A program made the position numbers and the translations under genes. Under the pieces are notes generated by a model. That model was not told the DNA's origin. It saw only the letters and a list, made by a program, of their open reading frames with translations, and searched no databases. Below are positions 17,738-25,379 of a stretch of 58,047 nucleotides of DNA, piece after piece. How positions within the stretch are numbered: the first letter of the stretch is position 1; every line of letters begins with the position of its first letter. The stretch comes from an uncultured Eubacteriales bacterium (GTDB lineage Bacteria; Bacillota; Clostridia; Peptostreptococcales; Anaerovoracaceae). The DNA lies in the NCBI GenBank assembly GCA_902773665.1, contig CACYFF010000006.1, positions 98,801 through 156,847 of the forward strand, read 5' to 3'.

Positions 17738-17766
17738 ATTATATATTTTTCAGGTTCAAACTACAA
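17738..17766 (-). promoter_or_regulatory. Promoter of sigI-rsgI abutting the start codon
   Basis: Minus strand TTGTAG (17766-17761), 17 bases, TATAAT (17743-17738), seven bases, ATG. The predicted start of transcription falls on or next to the A of ATG. Confidence 0.55.
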
Positions 17767-18438
17767 TGCTTCCTTGAACTCCGCTTTACCGCAGGAGATG
17801 GTCAGATTGCCGTTGCGGCAGCGCAGTTCGTCCAGGAATTCCTTGGTCTTAGCCGCATCCTTCAGCACGATCCGGTACGTCAGCTCGTACAGCGTGCCCA
17901 TGTTGGTGGTCTTCACCTTGTCCAGTTCGCTGCTGTTCGTATATTCTGCAAACAGATCATCAAACAGGCCTTCGTAATCCAGGCTCTCCGGGATGGAGAT
18001 CTTCAGAGTGCGTTCGCCGTCCTTCCTGCCGCCGAAATCCACGGTGGTCAGCACGGCGGTGAACACCGCCATCACCAGGAAGAAGCAAATGGCAAGGCCT
18101 ACGTAACCCATACCCAGAGCCAGTCCCAGGGTCATGGCCAGGAAGATCATGCCGATCTCCCGCGCGGTGCCTGCCGCAGAGCGGAAACGCACCAGCGAGA
18201 AGCCGCCGGCCACGGCGACGCCTGCGCCGATGTTGCCGTTCACCAGCATGATGACCACGGCTACCGTTGCGGGGAGCATGGCCAGGGTCACTGCGAAGCT
18301 CTGGGAATATTTATTCTTATACATGCACAGCAGCGCGGTGCCGATGCCCAGGAGAAGGGCAAGGCCGAGAGTCACGAGAAATGCGGTTCCGGTAATTTGG
18401 CCGCTGCTGAAGATGGAATTAAGCATAGAATCGAACAT
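17761..18438 (-). CDS. DUF4956 membrane protein
   Basis: 225 residues, SD AAAGGAG. Four or so N-terminal helices (about 17-40, 46-68, 90-108, 113-133) with the family signature FSLVRFRSAAGTAREIG, then a cytosolic domain. DUF4956 proteins are almost always next to VTC-domain polymerases, as here, and are thought to act with them, perhaps as a channel or anchor. It overlaps the VTC gene by 20 bases. Confidence 0.85.
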   Translation of the reverse strand: MFDSMLNSIFSSGQITGTAFLVTLGLALLLGIGTALLCMYKNKYSQSFAVTLAMLPATVAVVIMLVNGNIGAGVAVAGGFSLVRFRSAAGTAREIGMIFLAMTLGLALGMGYVGLAICFFLVMAVFTAVLTTVDFGGRKDGERTLKISIPESLDYEGLFDDLFAEYTNSSELDKVKTTNMGTLYELTYRIVLKDAAKTKEFLDELRCRNGNLTISCGKAEFKEAL

Positions 18439-19171
18439 GGTTTTGGTTCTCCTTTGTATTGGCTGCGCCGTGACCCATCACAACGCTCTGGTAGTAGGTT
18501 CCGTATTTGGAAAACGAAGTCATATGGATGCCGTTTTCTGAGAGAAGGCGGGCCAGCCACAGGGGCGCTGCGCCGGGGATCTTGATCTCCATCAGGACCG
18601 TATCGCTGTCCAGGAGCGGATAGCCGTCGTCGCCTTTGCGAAGGTCCAGCCGGTCTTCCCGGTAGCGGAGGTTCGTGTCGAAGGTGACCCGCAGCTCCGG
18701 GTTCTCGATCCCCTTTATCCCTGCGAAGGCTTCCCGGTCGTAGCCGATAAACACCTTGGGTTTTAAGGGAAGGCGGTTTCTCAGCCAGTTGATCTCCCGG
18801 GAGATCTGGGACGGCTTCGTCAGCAGGCCGCTCTTTAAGTAGAGCGCTGCCTCTCTGGCGGGCAGCACGATCCTTCTCTTGTAGACCACGCCGTCGTATT
18901 TCTTCTTGATCTCCACGAACACGTTGTCCATTTCTTTGGCGGTGCCGTAGCTGCGCACGCGGAGTTTTTCTTTATAGGCGGGCTTCTCAATGGATTCCCG
19001 GATCAGCTGCCAGTCGTCGGTATCGTAGTACAGGTTGCAGATCGTGTAATTCGCATGTGCATCCGGCTCCATATGGCCTTCGATGCCCCGCCTCATCGCT
19101 TCGTACTGCGCCTTCGTCAGCAGGACTTTCTTTTCATATCGTTTAAAACAGTTCTGAATGATCTCTGCCAT
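18419..19171 (-). CDS. VTC-domain polyphosphate polymerase
   Basis: 250 residues covering one VTC tunnel domain. Visible conserved elements are FKRYEKKVLL, YYDTDDWQLIRESIEKPAYK, KLRVRSYG, VFVEIKKKYDGVVYKRR, the RYREDRLDLR segment and VLMEIKIPG: the basic and acidic residues that line the polymerising tunnel of VTC4-like enzymes. It should make polyphosphate from ATP. Preceded by a SigI-like promoter, SD AAGAGG, and followed by DUF4956, SigI and RsgI. Confidence 0.85.
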   Translation of the reverse strand: MAEIIQNCFKRYEKKVLLTKAQYEAMRRGIEGHMEPDAHANYTICNLYYDTDDWQLIRESIEKPAYKEKLRVRSYGTAKEMDNVFVEIKKKYDGVVYKRRIVLPAREAALYLKSGLLTKPSQISREINWLRNRLPLKPKVFIGYDREAFAGIKGIENPELRVTFDTNLRYREDRLDLRKGDDGYPLLDSDTVLMEIKIPGAAPLWLARLLSENGIHMTSFSKYGTYYQSVVMGHGAANTKENQNHVRFYA

Positions 19172-19198
19172 GGTTTCTAACCTCTTTTCACTATATCT

Positions 19199-19227
19199 TT
19201 CGGAGGCGACCCGGCCAAAATTGGGGT
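19199..19227 (-). promoter_or_regulatory. SigI-like promoter of the VTC-DUF4956 operon
   Basis: Minus strand ACCCC, 20 bases, CGAA, inside GACCCCAA...CGCCTCCGAAAG and then ATAGTG. The promoter at 20790-20818 shares the same blocks and exactly the same spacing. Confidence 0.75.
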
Positions 19228-19243
19228 CGCAGCAAAATAAAAT

Positions 19244-19271
19244 AAAAAAACGGCCCGTTTCCTCGGGCCGT
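19244..19271 (-). terminator. Terminator of the beta-helix protein gene
   Basis: Minus strand ACGGCCCG, six-base loop, CGGGCCGT, then a run of T. It separates the secreted-protein gene from the VTC operon. Confidence 0.9.
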
Positions 19272-19304
19272 CCGCTTATTCTTCATTGGAGGTGTTTTGT
19301 TTTA

Positions 19305-20720
19305 TTAGTTCTGGGGCACTTCCGGAGCTTCGCCGTTCATGCCGCCCTGGGGAGGCTGACCCATCGGTCCGTGACCGCCGTGGCCGCCCTTGGGGCCAAA
19401 GCCGCCTTCCGGCATTTCCGGTCTTTCGCCGTTCATCTCAGGCATTTGTCCGTTCATGCCGCCATGGGGACCCATCTGGCCGTTCTGTCCGCCGAAGCCG
19501 CCCATCTGGCCGCCCATGCCGGAATCCATGGTGGTTCCGTAGGGGTTGACGAAGCATCCGTCGACGATGTAGCAGGTACCTTCGTAGTCCAGACCGCCTT
19601 CGCCGCCGTTGCTGGCTGCCTTTACGATGGTGGTGAGCCCGCCAAGGATGTTGACGTTTCCGTTGGAGTCGATGCCGTCCGCGCCGGCAGAGACATTGAT
19701 GGTGCCTCCCATGATGTTGACGGAGAAGGTGTAATCCGTCAGGTCGCTGTTCGCTGCGTTGATGCCGTCGTCACTGGCCGTTACGTCGATCTGGCCGCTG
19801 TAAATATTTATGACCGCGCCTTCCAGCGCTTCGCCGGATTTTTTCACGTTGATGGTGGGACCGTCTTCGCCTTCCTCACCGATCGTCAGGATATAATCGG
19901 CCTTGATGCCGTCATCGCCTGCGCTTACGGTAATGGTTCCGCTCTTGATGGTCAGATCCGTGCCGGAGTTCATGCCGTCGTCCACCGAGGTGATGTTGAT
20001 CTTCAGGGAGCCGTCGACGATGAAGGAAGCGTCGCTGTAGCCGTCCGCGATATCGTCTTCGTCGGTGCTGCTCACCTTGATGCCGTGCTCGGCGTTGCCG
20101 TTGACGTTCAGAGTGCCGGTGCCGGTGAGAACGGTGCTGCTGCCCGCCTTCGCCTTGATGACCGCGCCATCGTAGGTATCCAGTTCTTCGTCTGCGGTAT
20201 CTTCGTTATCGTTGAGGGTAACGGTGCCTTCGACCACGATCTTGGCCTCGGCCCCCTTGTTGACGGAGAGCGTTGCGCCGGTGGTGCTGGTGAGGGTGAG
20301 GTCCTTCAGCACGAGGACCACGTCCTGGGTGCCCTTCTTTACCTTGATGCTGCCGTCGCTGCAGGTGCCGGTGATGATATAGGTGCCCGCCTCGCTGATG
20401 GTCACTTGATCATTGGAATCGCTCATCACGATGGTCTCGGCGTTCTTGGTATCGACCGTCAGGGCTTCCGCCGTGTTGCTCGCCAGCGTGCTGGTCTGGA
20501 TCTCGGTCGCCTCGCTGGCGTTTTGCGCGGTTCCCATCGGACCTTGCTGGCTGGGCATGCCGCCCTGCAGGATCTGTTGGATCTTTTGTCCGAACCAGGA
20601 GATCCAGCTGGAACTTCCTGTCTGCGCTTGCTGCGCGTCGTCTGCGAAAACTCCGGCGGGCACGGCGATCATGCTGGCCGCCAGGGTTATGGTTGCTGCT
20701 TTCTTTGCGATCTTATTCAT
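19305..20720 (-). CDS. Secreted Cthe_2159-like beta-helix carbohydrate-binding protein
   Basis: 471 residues. Signal peptide to about residue 26 (VPAGVFADD). Residues 55-385 are the Cthe_2159-type domain: repeated short strands such as QVTISEAGTYIITGTCSDG, DVVLVLKDLTL, GTLNVNGNAEHGIKV and DDGINAANSDLT, giving a right-handed beta-helix with calcium-binding Asp pairs. The tail (about 390-471) is rich in Gly, Met, Gln and Pro with GGFGP, PPQGGMNGE and EVPQ. Relatives bind acidic polysaccharide and sit beside VTC/DUF4956/CotH genes. Own SigI-like promoter and terminator. Confidence 0.85.
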   Translation of the reverse strand: MNKIAKKAATITLAASMIAVPAGVFADDAQQAQTGSSSWISWFGQKIQQILQGGMPSQQGPMGTAQNASEATEIQTSTLASNTAEALTVDTKNAETIVMSDSNDQVTISEAGTYIITGTCSDGSIKVKKGTQDVVLVLKDLTLTSTTGATLSVNKGAEAKIVVEGTVTLNDNEDTADEELDTYDGAVIKAKAGSSTVLTGTGTLNVNGNAEHGIKVSSTDEDDIADGYSDASFIVDGSLKINITSVDDGMNSGTDLTIKSGTITVSAGDDGIKADYILTIGEEGEDGPTINVKKSGEALEGAVINIYSGQIDVTASDDGINAANSDLTDYTFSVNIMGGTINVSAGADGIDSNGNVNILGGLTTIVKAASNGGEGGLDYEGTCYIVDGCFVNPYGTTMDSGMGGQMGGFGGQNGQMGPHGGMNGQMPEMNGERPEMPEGGFGPKGGHGGHGPMGQPPQGGMNGEAPEVPQN

Positions 20721-20789
20721 GGTATTTCTCCTTATCTTCTGTTTTCATTCAGATCTCTTCGGGGTCCCTTCCCCTCTTGCACTATCTAT

Positions 20790-20818
20790 TTCGGAGGGCG
20801 TTTTGGGATTTTTGGGGT
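20790..20818 (-). promoter_or_regulatory. SigI-like promoter of the beta-helix protein gene
   Basis: Minus strand ACCCC (20818-20814), 20 bases, CGAA (20793-20790), followed by ATAGATAGTG. Matches the VTC operon promoter block for block. Confidence 0.75.
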
Positions 20819-20885
20819 CACGGAAAATATTTTTAAAAAATTTGTGCTACACTAAAATCATCAGAAGATACAAAGGAGGAAGACC

Positions 20886-22343
20886 ATGCCCTGCACCACA
20901 CTGTTAGTAGGAAAGAAAGCAACCTTCGACGGGTCCACTATGATCGCGAGAAACGAAGATTCCGGCGGGCTCTCGTTCAATTCCAAGAAACATATCGTCG
21001 TACAGCCGGCGGACCAGCCCCGGCATTACGAATCCGTTATCTCCAAGGTAAAGATCGACCTTCCAGACGATCCCATGCGCTATACCGCCATGCCAAACGG
21101 AGATCCTTCCGAAGGCAATTGGTACGCTGCCGGGGTCAACACCGCAGGCGTTTCGATGACCGCCACAGAGACCCTCACCTCCAACGAGCGGGTGCTCTCC
21201 GGCGATCCGATGGTAAAGGAAGGCATCGGCGAGGAGGATATCGTAACGATCACCCTGCCCTATATCCGCAGCGCCCGGGAAGGCGTAAAGCGGCTGGGGA
21301 TGCTGCTGGAGACCTACGGCACCTACGAGATGAACGGCATCGCCTTCTCCGACATCGATGAAGTCTGGTGGCTGGAGACCATCGGCGGCCATCACTGGAT
21401 CGCCCGCCGGGTGCCCGACGACTGCTATGCGGTAGCACCCAACTACTTCAACCTGGACGAATTCGACCTGGACGATGCCTTCGGAGAACAAAAGGAGCAC
21501 ATGGCCAGCGCGGACATCCGCGAGTTTATTGCAGAAAACCACCTGGACCTCAGCTTTGAAGGCATGCCCTTCGACGCCCGCACGGCTTTCGGCAGCCACA
21601 GCGATGCGGACCACGTGTACAACACGCCCCGCGCCTGGTATATCGAGCGGTATTTCAATAAGAACACCTATTTCTGGGACGGCCCGGATGCGGACTTTAC
21701 GCCCTTCTCCGACAACATCCCCTTCTGCATGGCGCCGGAGCGCAAGATCACGGTGGAAGACGTAAAGTACGTGCTGTCTTCCCACTATCAGGGCACCATG
21801 TACGATCCCTACGCCTCCAGCAGCGAACCCCTGCACAAGGGCGAACTGCGGCCCATCGGGGTCAACCGGAACAATTTCCTTTCGCTCACCCAGATCCGTC
21901 CGGACCGCCACGAAGCCATCCGCATCCTGGAATGGGTGGCCTTCGGCTCCAACGTATTCAACGCCTTCGTTCCGCTCTACGCCAACGTGGACAAGGCACC
22001 GGTCTATTTCGCCACGGCAGACAGCCAGGTGACCACCGACAGCTTCTACTGGACGAACCGCATCATCGCCGCCATGGCGGACGCCAGCTACGCCAAGTGC
22101 AAGGCGCATCTGGAGCGCTATCAGCTGGCGGTGCAGTCCGAGGGCTGGCGCATCATCAAGGAGACCGATAAGAAATTCGAGGGTCTGAAGCGCAAGACCA
22201 ACGCTGCCGCCATCAAACTGCAGGAAGAGGCCAACGAGCAGATCGCTGCTATGGTACGGGAAAAGACCGACGACCTGTTGGACAAGGTGCTGCGGGAGCG
22301 CAGCCTGGAGATGAAGAACCATTATTCCCGCGCCGACGCATAA
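20886..22343 (+). CDS. C69-family dipeptidase (cytosolic)
   Basis: 485 residues. N-terminal nucleophile hydrolase; Cys3 of MPCTTLLVG becomes the catalytic N-terminal Cys after removal of the leading residues. Family motifs: STMIARNEDSG, WYAAGVNTAGVSMTATET and the late FNAFVPLYANVD. No signal peptide, in contrast to the paralogue at 49996. It cleaves dipeptides with broad specificity, fitting a peptide-using anaerobe. SD AAAGGAGGA. Confidence 0.9.
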   Translation: MPCTTLLVGKKATFDGSTMIARNEDSGGLSFNSKKHIVVQPADQPRHYESVISKVKIDLPDDPMRYTAMPNGDPSEGNWYAAGVNTAGVSMTATETLTSNERVLSGDPMVKEGIGEEDIVTITLPYIRSAREGVKRLGMLLETYGTYEMNGIAFSDIDEVWWLETIGGHHWIARRVPDDCYAVAPNYFNLDEFDLDDAFGEQKEHMASADIREFIAENHLDLSFEGMPFDARTAFGSHSDADHVYNTPRAWYIERYFNKNTYFWDGPDADFTPFSDNIPFCMAPERKITVEDVKYVLSSHYQGTMYDPYASSSEPLHKGELRPIGVNRNNFLSLTQIRPDRHEAIRILEWVAFGSNVFNAFVPLYANVDKAPVYFATADSQVTTDSFYWTNRIIAAMADASYAKCKAHLERYQLAVQSEGWRIIKETDKKFEGLKRKTNAAAIKLQEEANEQIAAMVREKTDDLLDKVLRERSLEMKNHYSRADA

Positions 22344-22356
22344 AAACGCAAAGAAA

Positions 22357-22386
22357 AAAGACCGCGGTTCTTCAGCCGCGGTCTTT
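22357..22386. terminator. Bidirectional terminator
   Basis: AAAGACCGCGG, eight-base loop, CCGCGGTCTTT between convergent genes; A-rich on the left and T-rich on the right, so it can serve both strands. Confidence 0.85.
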
Positions 22387-22400
22387 CGTTTGCTTTTCCG

Positions 22401-22781
22401 TTATTCTTCCGTTCTCTTTTCCAGGTACATCGTGCCGCCGCCGTCGGAGATCAGCAGCTGGCCTTCTTCGTTGAATTCCATCTTGGAATCCGCGCCGTTC
22501 ATGTTGATGGTGCCCGCTTCCGCGTCGTAGGTAAAGTCGTTTTCTTCGCCCGCGATGCTCATCAGGCCGGTGCCGTCCGCCGCAAAGCTCAGAATGGCTT
22601 CGTATCCCAGGTCTCTCAGCTGCTGCATCGCCTCTTCGTCGGCAGACGCTTCGCCGGCGTCGATCTTGATGACGTCGTAAGTGCCGGTATAATCCACGGG
22701 TTCCGGAGCCGCTTCCTTTCCGCATGCCGCCAGGGCAAAGATAAGGATCAGCGCGAGCGCAAGGCTTAAAAATCTCTTCAT
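22401..22781 (-). CDS. Small lipoprotein, paralogue of 22814-23293
   Basis: 126 residues from ATG at 22781 (AGGAGGACA upstream). Lipobox LAAC. The mature part, TYDVIKIDAGEASADEEAMQ through FTYDAEAGTINMNG to DGGGTMYLEK, aligns along its whole length with the next gene. The fold suggests a small beta-rich domain. Function unknown. Confidence 0.8.
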   Translation of the reverse strand: MKRFLSLALALILIFALAACGKEAAPEPVDYTGTYDVIKIDAGEASADEEAMQQLRDLGYEAILSFAADGTGLMSIAGEENDFTYDAEAGTINMNGADSKMEFNEEGQLLISDGGGTMYLEKRTEE

Positions 22782-22813
22782 GTTGTCCTCCTGAATCATC
22801 TATCGTCTCTGCC

Positions 22814-23293
22814 TTAGGGCATCAGTTCCAGATACATGGTCCCCGCCGGATCGACGATCACGAGGGATCCGTCCGACAGCAGGGTCATCTGCGATGTCTG
22901 GTCGTTCATCGTAATAATGCCGCTCTCGTCGTCGTACGTAAAGCGGGTGAGTTCGCCCCGCAGGTCCATTACGCCGTTGCCGTCATCCTCCAGCACGATG
23001 ATTGTCCGGAAGCCTCTGTCGCGGATCGCCTGCATGGTCGCTTCGTCCGCAGAGCCCTCGCCGCTCACCGTTTCGATACGCGTTATGAGGTACGTCGCTG
23101 CGAAGGTATCGTCCGGGTCCGGCTTCGCCGGGATATCCAGGTATTCTCCGGCCGGTTTTGCCACTTCTGCCACTGCGGCGGGTAGTTCATTGTTTTCAAT
23201 TGGTTCGGGCTGTTCCTGCGCATCGTTTGCTTTGCATCCGACCATCGCCAGAGCCAGCAGCAGTGCCAGGAGCAGGCACAACCGTTTCTTCAT
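22814..23293 (-). CDS. Small lipoprotein, tandem paralogue
   Basis: 159 residues; lipobox MVGC. It has a longer acidic/Pro linker after the Cys, then the shared domain: TYLITRIETVSGEGSADEAT, LEDDGNGVMDLRGE, FTYDDESGIITMND and DPAGTMYLEL. Same strand as 22401-22781 with 32 bases between them; a recent-looking tandem duplication with diverged linkers. Confidence 0.8.
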   Translation of the reverse strand: MKKRLCLLLALLLALAMVGCKANDAQEQPEPIENNELPAAVAEVAKPAGEYLDIPAKPDPDDTFAATYLITRIETVSGEGSADEATMQAIRDRGFRTIIVLEDDGNGVMDLRGELTRFTYDDESGIITMNDQTSQMTLLSDGSLVIVDPAGTMYLELMP

Positions 23294-23365
23294 GGGTCTT
23301 CCTCCAAGGGATAAGATTTGCCCTGATATTATAACAGAGCGCAGAGGAGCTTGCCAGTTTTAATT

Positions 23366-23908
23366 TTACTGCGGATCGATGCCGCGCTTTACCGCTTCCT
23401 GGCGAAGGATCTCTTTTTCCAAGGCGCTGTCCTTCCAATCCAGCTGGCCGTCCCGGTTCCAGTCGATGCCGGACTTAGGCGCACCGTTTCCGGAAGTTGC
23501 CGTTTTATCCGCTTTCGGAGCCTTTCTGTTGACTTCTTTCGGGATGCTGCCGTACTTCTGCGCCAACTGCTCCACTTTCTCGTCGCTCACCCCGCCGTTA
23601 TCGCTGAATTTTCGCAGCGGTGCATTCAGGATCTGAGCTGTACGGGCGGCTTCTTCCGCTGCCTCCCTTGCCTTTCTCTTTCTGCGGGCCTCCAGGTAAG
23701 GCAGCAGGCCCCAGGCGAGAAGCGCTCCGCCGAGGCAGAATCCGACGACCATGCCGCCGAACGACAGTTGTTCTCCCGAATCGTCGAAACAGATCCCGAT
23801 GAACATCAACCCGAATGCGATCTTCGCGATCATCGCGCCGCGGCTCTGGCGCATGCCGGTCTGGGCTTCCCTTTCGTCCGCCCGCGTTTTTCTGTACTGA
23901 CTGCTCAT
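23366..23908 (-). CDS. Membrane protein with C-terminal EF-hand-like loop
   Basis: 180 residues, SD GGAGGTG. Two hydrophobic helices (about 25-43 and 50-70), a basic/Ala linker, and a C-terminal DWNRDGQLDWKDSALEKEI that looks like a single dockerin- or EF-hand-type calcium loop. No known family recognised. Divergent from the carbonic-anhydrase-like gene. Confidence 0.7.
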   Translation of the reverse strand: MSSQYRKTRADEREAQTGMRQSRGAMIAKIAFGLMFIGICFDDSGEQLSFGGMVVGFCLGGALLAWGLLPYLEARRKRKAREAAEEAARTAQILNAPLRKFSDNGGVSDEKVEQLAQKYGSIPKEVNRKAPKADKTATSGNGAPKSGIDWNRDGQLDWKDSALEKEILRQEAVKRGIDPQ

Positions 23909-23935
23909 GGGTCACCTCCAAAAAAGTCCTTCTCG

Positions 23936-23951
23936 TGGTATTATTATACCA
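23936..23951. promoter_or_regulatory. Perfectly symmetric divergent promoter
   Basis: TGGTAT-TATT-ATACCA. Plus strand reads TG-G-TATTAT, minus strand TG-G-TATAAT: overlapping extended -10 elements for the two divergent genes. Confidence 0.6.
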
Positions 23952-23977
23952 TAGGAAAAAGACACAAGGAGGCACAA

Positions 23978-24481
23978 ATGATCTTAGCATATAACGGCAA
24001 AACGCCGGATATCAAAAAGGCCGCGTTCGTGGCCGAGAACGCGGTCGTTACGGGGGACGTGACCCTGCAGCAGGACAGTTCCGTCTGGTTTGGTGCGGTC
24101 ATCCGCGGGGATGGGCCCCACATCGAGATCGGGGAACGCAGCAACATCCAGGACGGCTGCGTGCTGCATGCGGATCCGGGTTACCCTCTCACCGTAGGGA
24201 ATAAAGTAACGGTGGGCCACGGAGCCATCCTGCACGGATGCACTGTCGGCGACGGCAGCCTCGTCGGCATGGGCGCCATCGTGCTCAACGGCGCGAAGAT
24301 CGGAAAGAACTGCATCGTCGGCGCAGGCGCCCTGGTAACGGGAGGCAAGGAATTCGGCGACGGCAACCTGATCGTCGGAAGTCCGGCCAAAGCCGTCCGC
24401 AAGCTTACGCCTGTCGAGATCGCATCCAATCTGTCCTCCGCCAAGCACTATGTGGAACAGGCGAAGGAATACGCAAAATAG
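23978..24481 (+). CDS. Gamma-carbonic anhydrase family protein
   Basis: 167 residues from ATG at 23978 (AAGGAGG). Left-handed beta-helix hexapeptide protein: VTLQQDSSVWFGAVIRGD, SNIQDGCVLHAD, VTVGHGAILHGCTVGDGSLVGMGA. The three zinc histidines (HAD, GHGAILHG) are present. Members of this YrdA/PaaY-like group are carbonic anhydrase-like or acyltransferase-like; activity is uncertain. Confidence 0.88.
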   Translation: MILAYNGKTPDIKKAAFVAENAVVTGDVTLQQDSSVWFGAVIRGDGPHIEIGERSNIQDGCVLHADPGYPLTVGNKVTVGHGAILHGCTVGDGSLVGMGAIVLNGAKIGKNCIVGAGALVTGGKEFGDGNLIVGSPAKAVRKLTPVEIASNLSSAKHYVEQAKEYAK

Positions 24482-24482
24482 A

Positions 24483-25379
24483 CTACATCGCGTCCACTTC
24501 CGCCATCAGCGCAGCCGCTTTTGCCACGGCTTCTTCGGAAGCCTGCGGCATGGGCTCTGCGCAGTAGGGCTGGATGGGGAGGCCCTTCAGCATCATGGCC
24601 CGCTTCATTAAGGGATGGAACGGGTCCATGATCGAATAGAACGTAAAGAGCTTGTTGATCTTCTGCTGCAGCCTTGCGACTTCCGCCAGATCGCCTTCAT
24701 CCACCGCTTTGCAGGCCTGTGCAAAGAGCGCGGGATACAGGTTCGTAAGGCCCGAGATCGCCCCGTTGCCGCCCGAAAGCATGTTGCGGAAGAAGTTATC
24801 GTCGTAGCCCTGAAGGATGCAGAAATCGTCGAATTCCGGCCTTACAGCGTCCAGGAGAGCGCGGGTATGAGGGAAACCGGGCACGGTATCCTTCAGGCCT
24901 GCGATATTTTTATGCTTTTTCAGCAGGCGCACCAACAGGGCCGGCGAGATCTCCGATCCCGTGGCGCCGGGGAAGTTATACAGGAAGATATCTCCGTGGA
25001 TGCGGTCTGCGCACAGGTCGTACCAGCGTTCCAGCTCCGGCTCCGTGAGCGCGAAGTAATACGGCGGCACGATGATCACCGCATCCGCGCCTTTGTCCAG
25101 CGCATAGTTCGCCAGTTCCACCGTATCGTCGATGCGGGTGGAGCCGCAGCCGATGACGGTCTTTGCCCTGCCTTTGCAGACATCGACGGCGATGTCCGCC
25201 ATCTGTTTTCTCTGGGTCATGGAAAGCGCGAAGAACTCGCCGATGCTCCCCATGACGATAAATCCCCGGATACCGCCCGCCATCACATATTCGTATACGC
25301 TTCTCTGGGCAGCCTCATCGATGTTCCTATCCTTGTCGAAGCACGTGATGATGGGGCAAAAATACTGAGCCTTATACAT
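24483..25379 (-). CDS. Dihydrodipicolinate synthase-family aldolase/lyase
   Basis: 298 residues. Class I TIM-barrel lyase: Schiff-base Lys163 in IAGLKDT, Tyr134 in LYNFPG, and GSIGEFFALS in place of the usual GTTGE. Being co-transcribed with a split UxaA-type dehydratase, it more likely cleaves a 2-keto-3-deoxy sugar acid or similar oxoacid than makes lysine. It overlaps the upstream dehydratase gene by eight bases. Confidence 0.85.
   Translation of the reverse strand: MYKAQYFCPIITCFDKDRNIDEAAQRSVYEYVMAGGIRGFIVMGSIGEFFALSMTQRKQMADIAVDVCKGRAKTVIGCGSTRIDDTVELANYALDKGADAVIIVPPYYFALTEPELERWYDLCADRIHGDIFLYNFPGATGSEISPALLVRLLKKHKNIAGLKDTVPGFPHTRALLDAVRPEFDDFCILQGYDDNFFRNMLSGGNGAISGLTNLYPALFAQACKAVDEGDLAEVARLQQKINKLFTFYSIMDPFHPLMKRAMMLKGLPIQPYCAEPMPQASEEAVAKAAALMAEVDAM

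Noticed and set aside
19158-20855. 565-codon plus-strand frame
   Set aside because: Antisense shadow of the beta-helix protein gene; low-complexity His/Val composition and no ribosome site. Similar shadows at 9683-11155, 20904-22322, 40709-42169 and 47519-49003 were rejected for the same reason.
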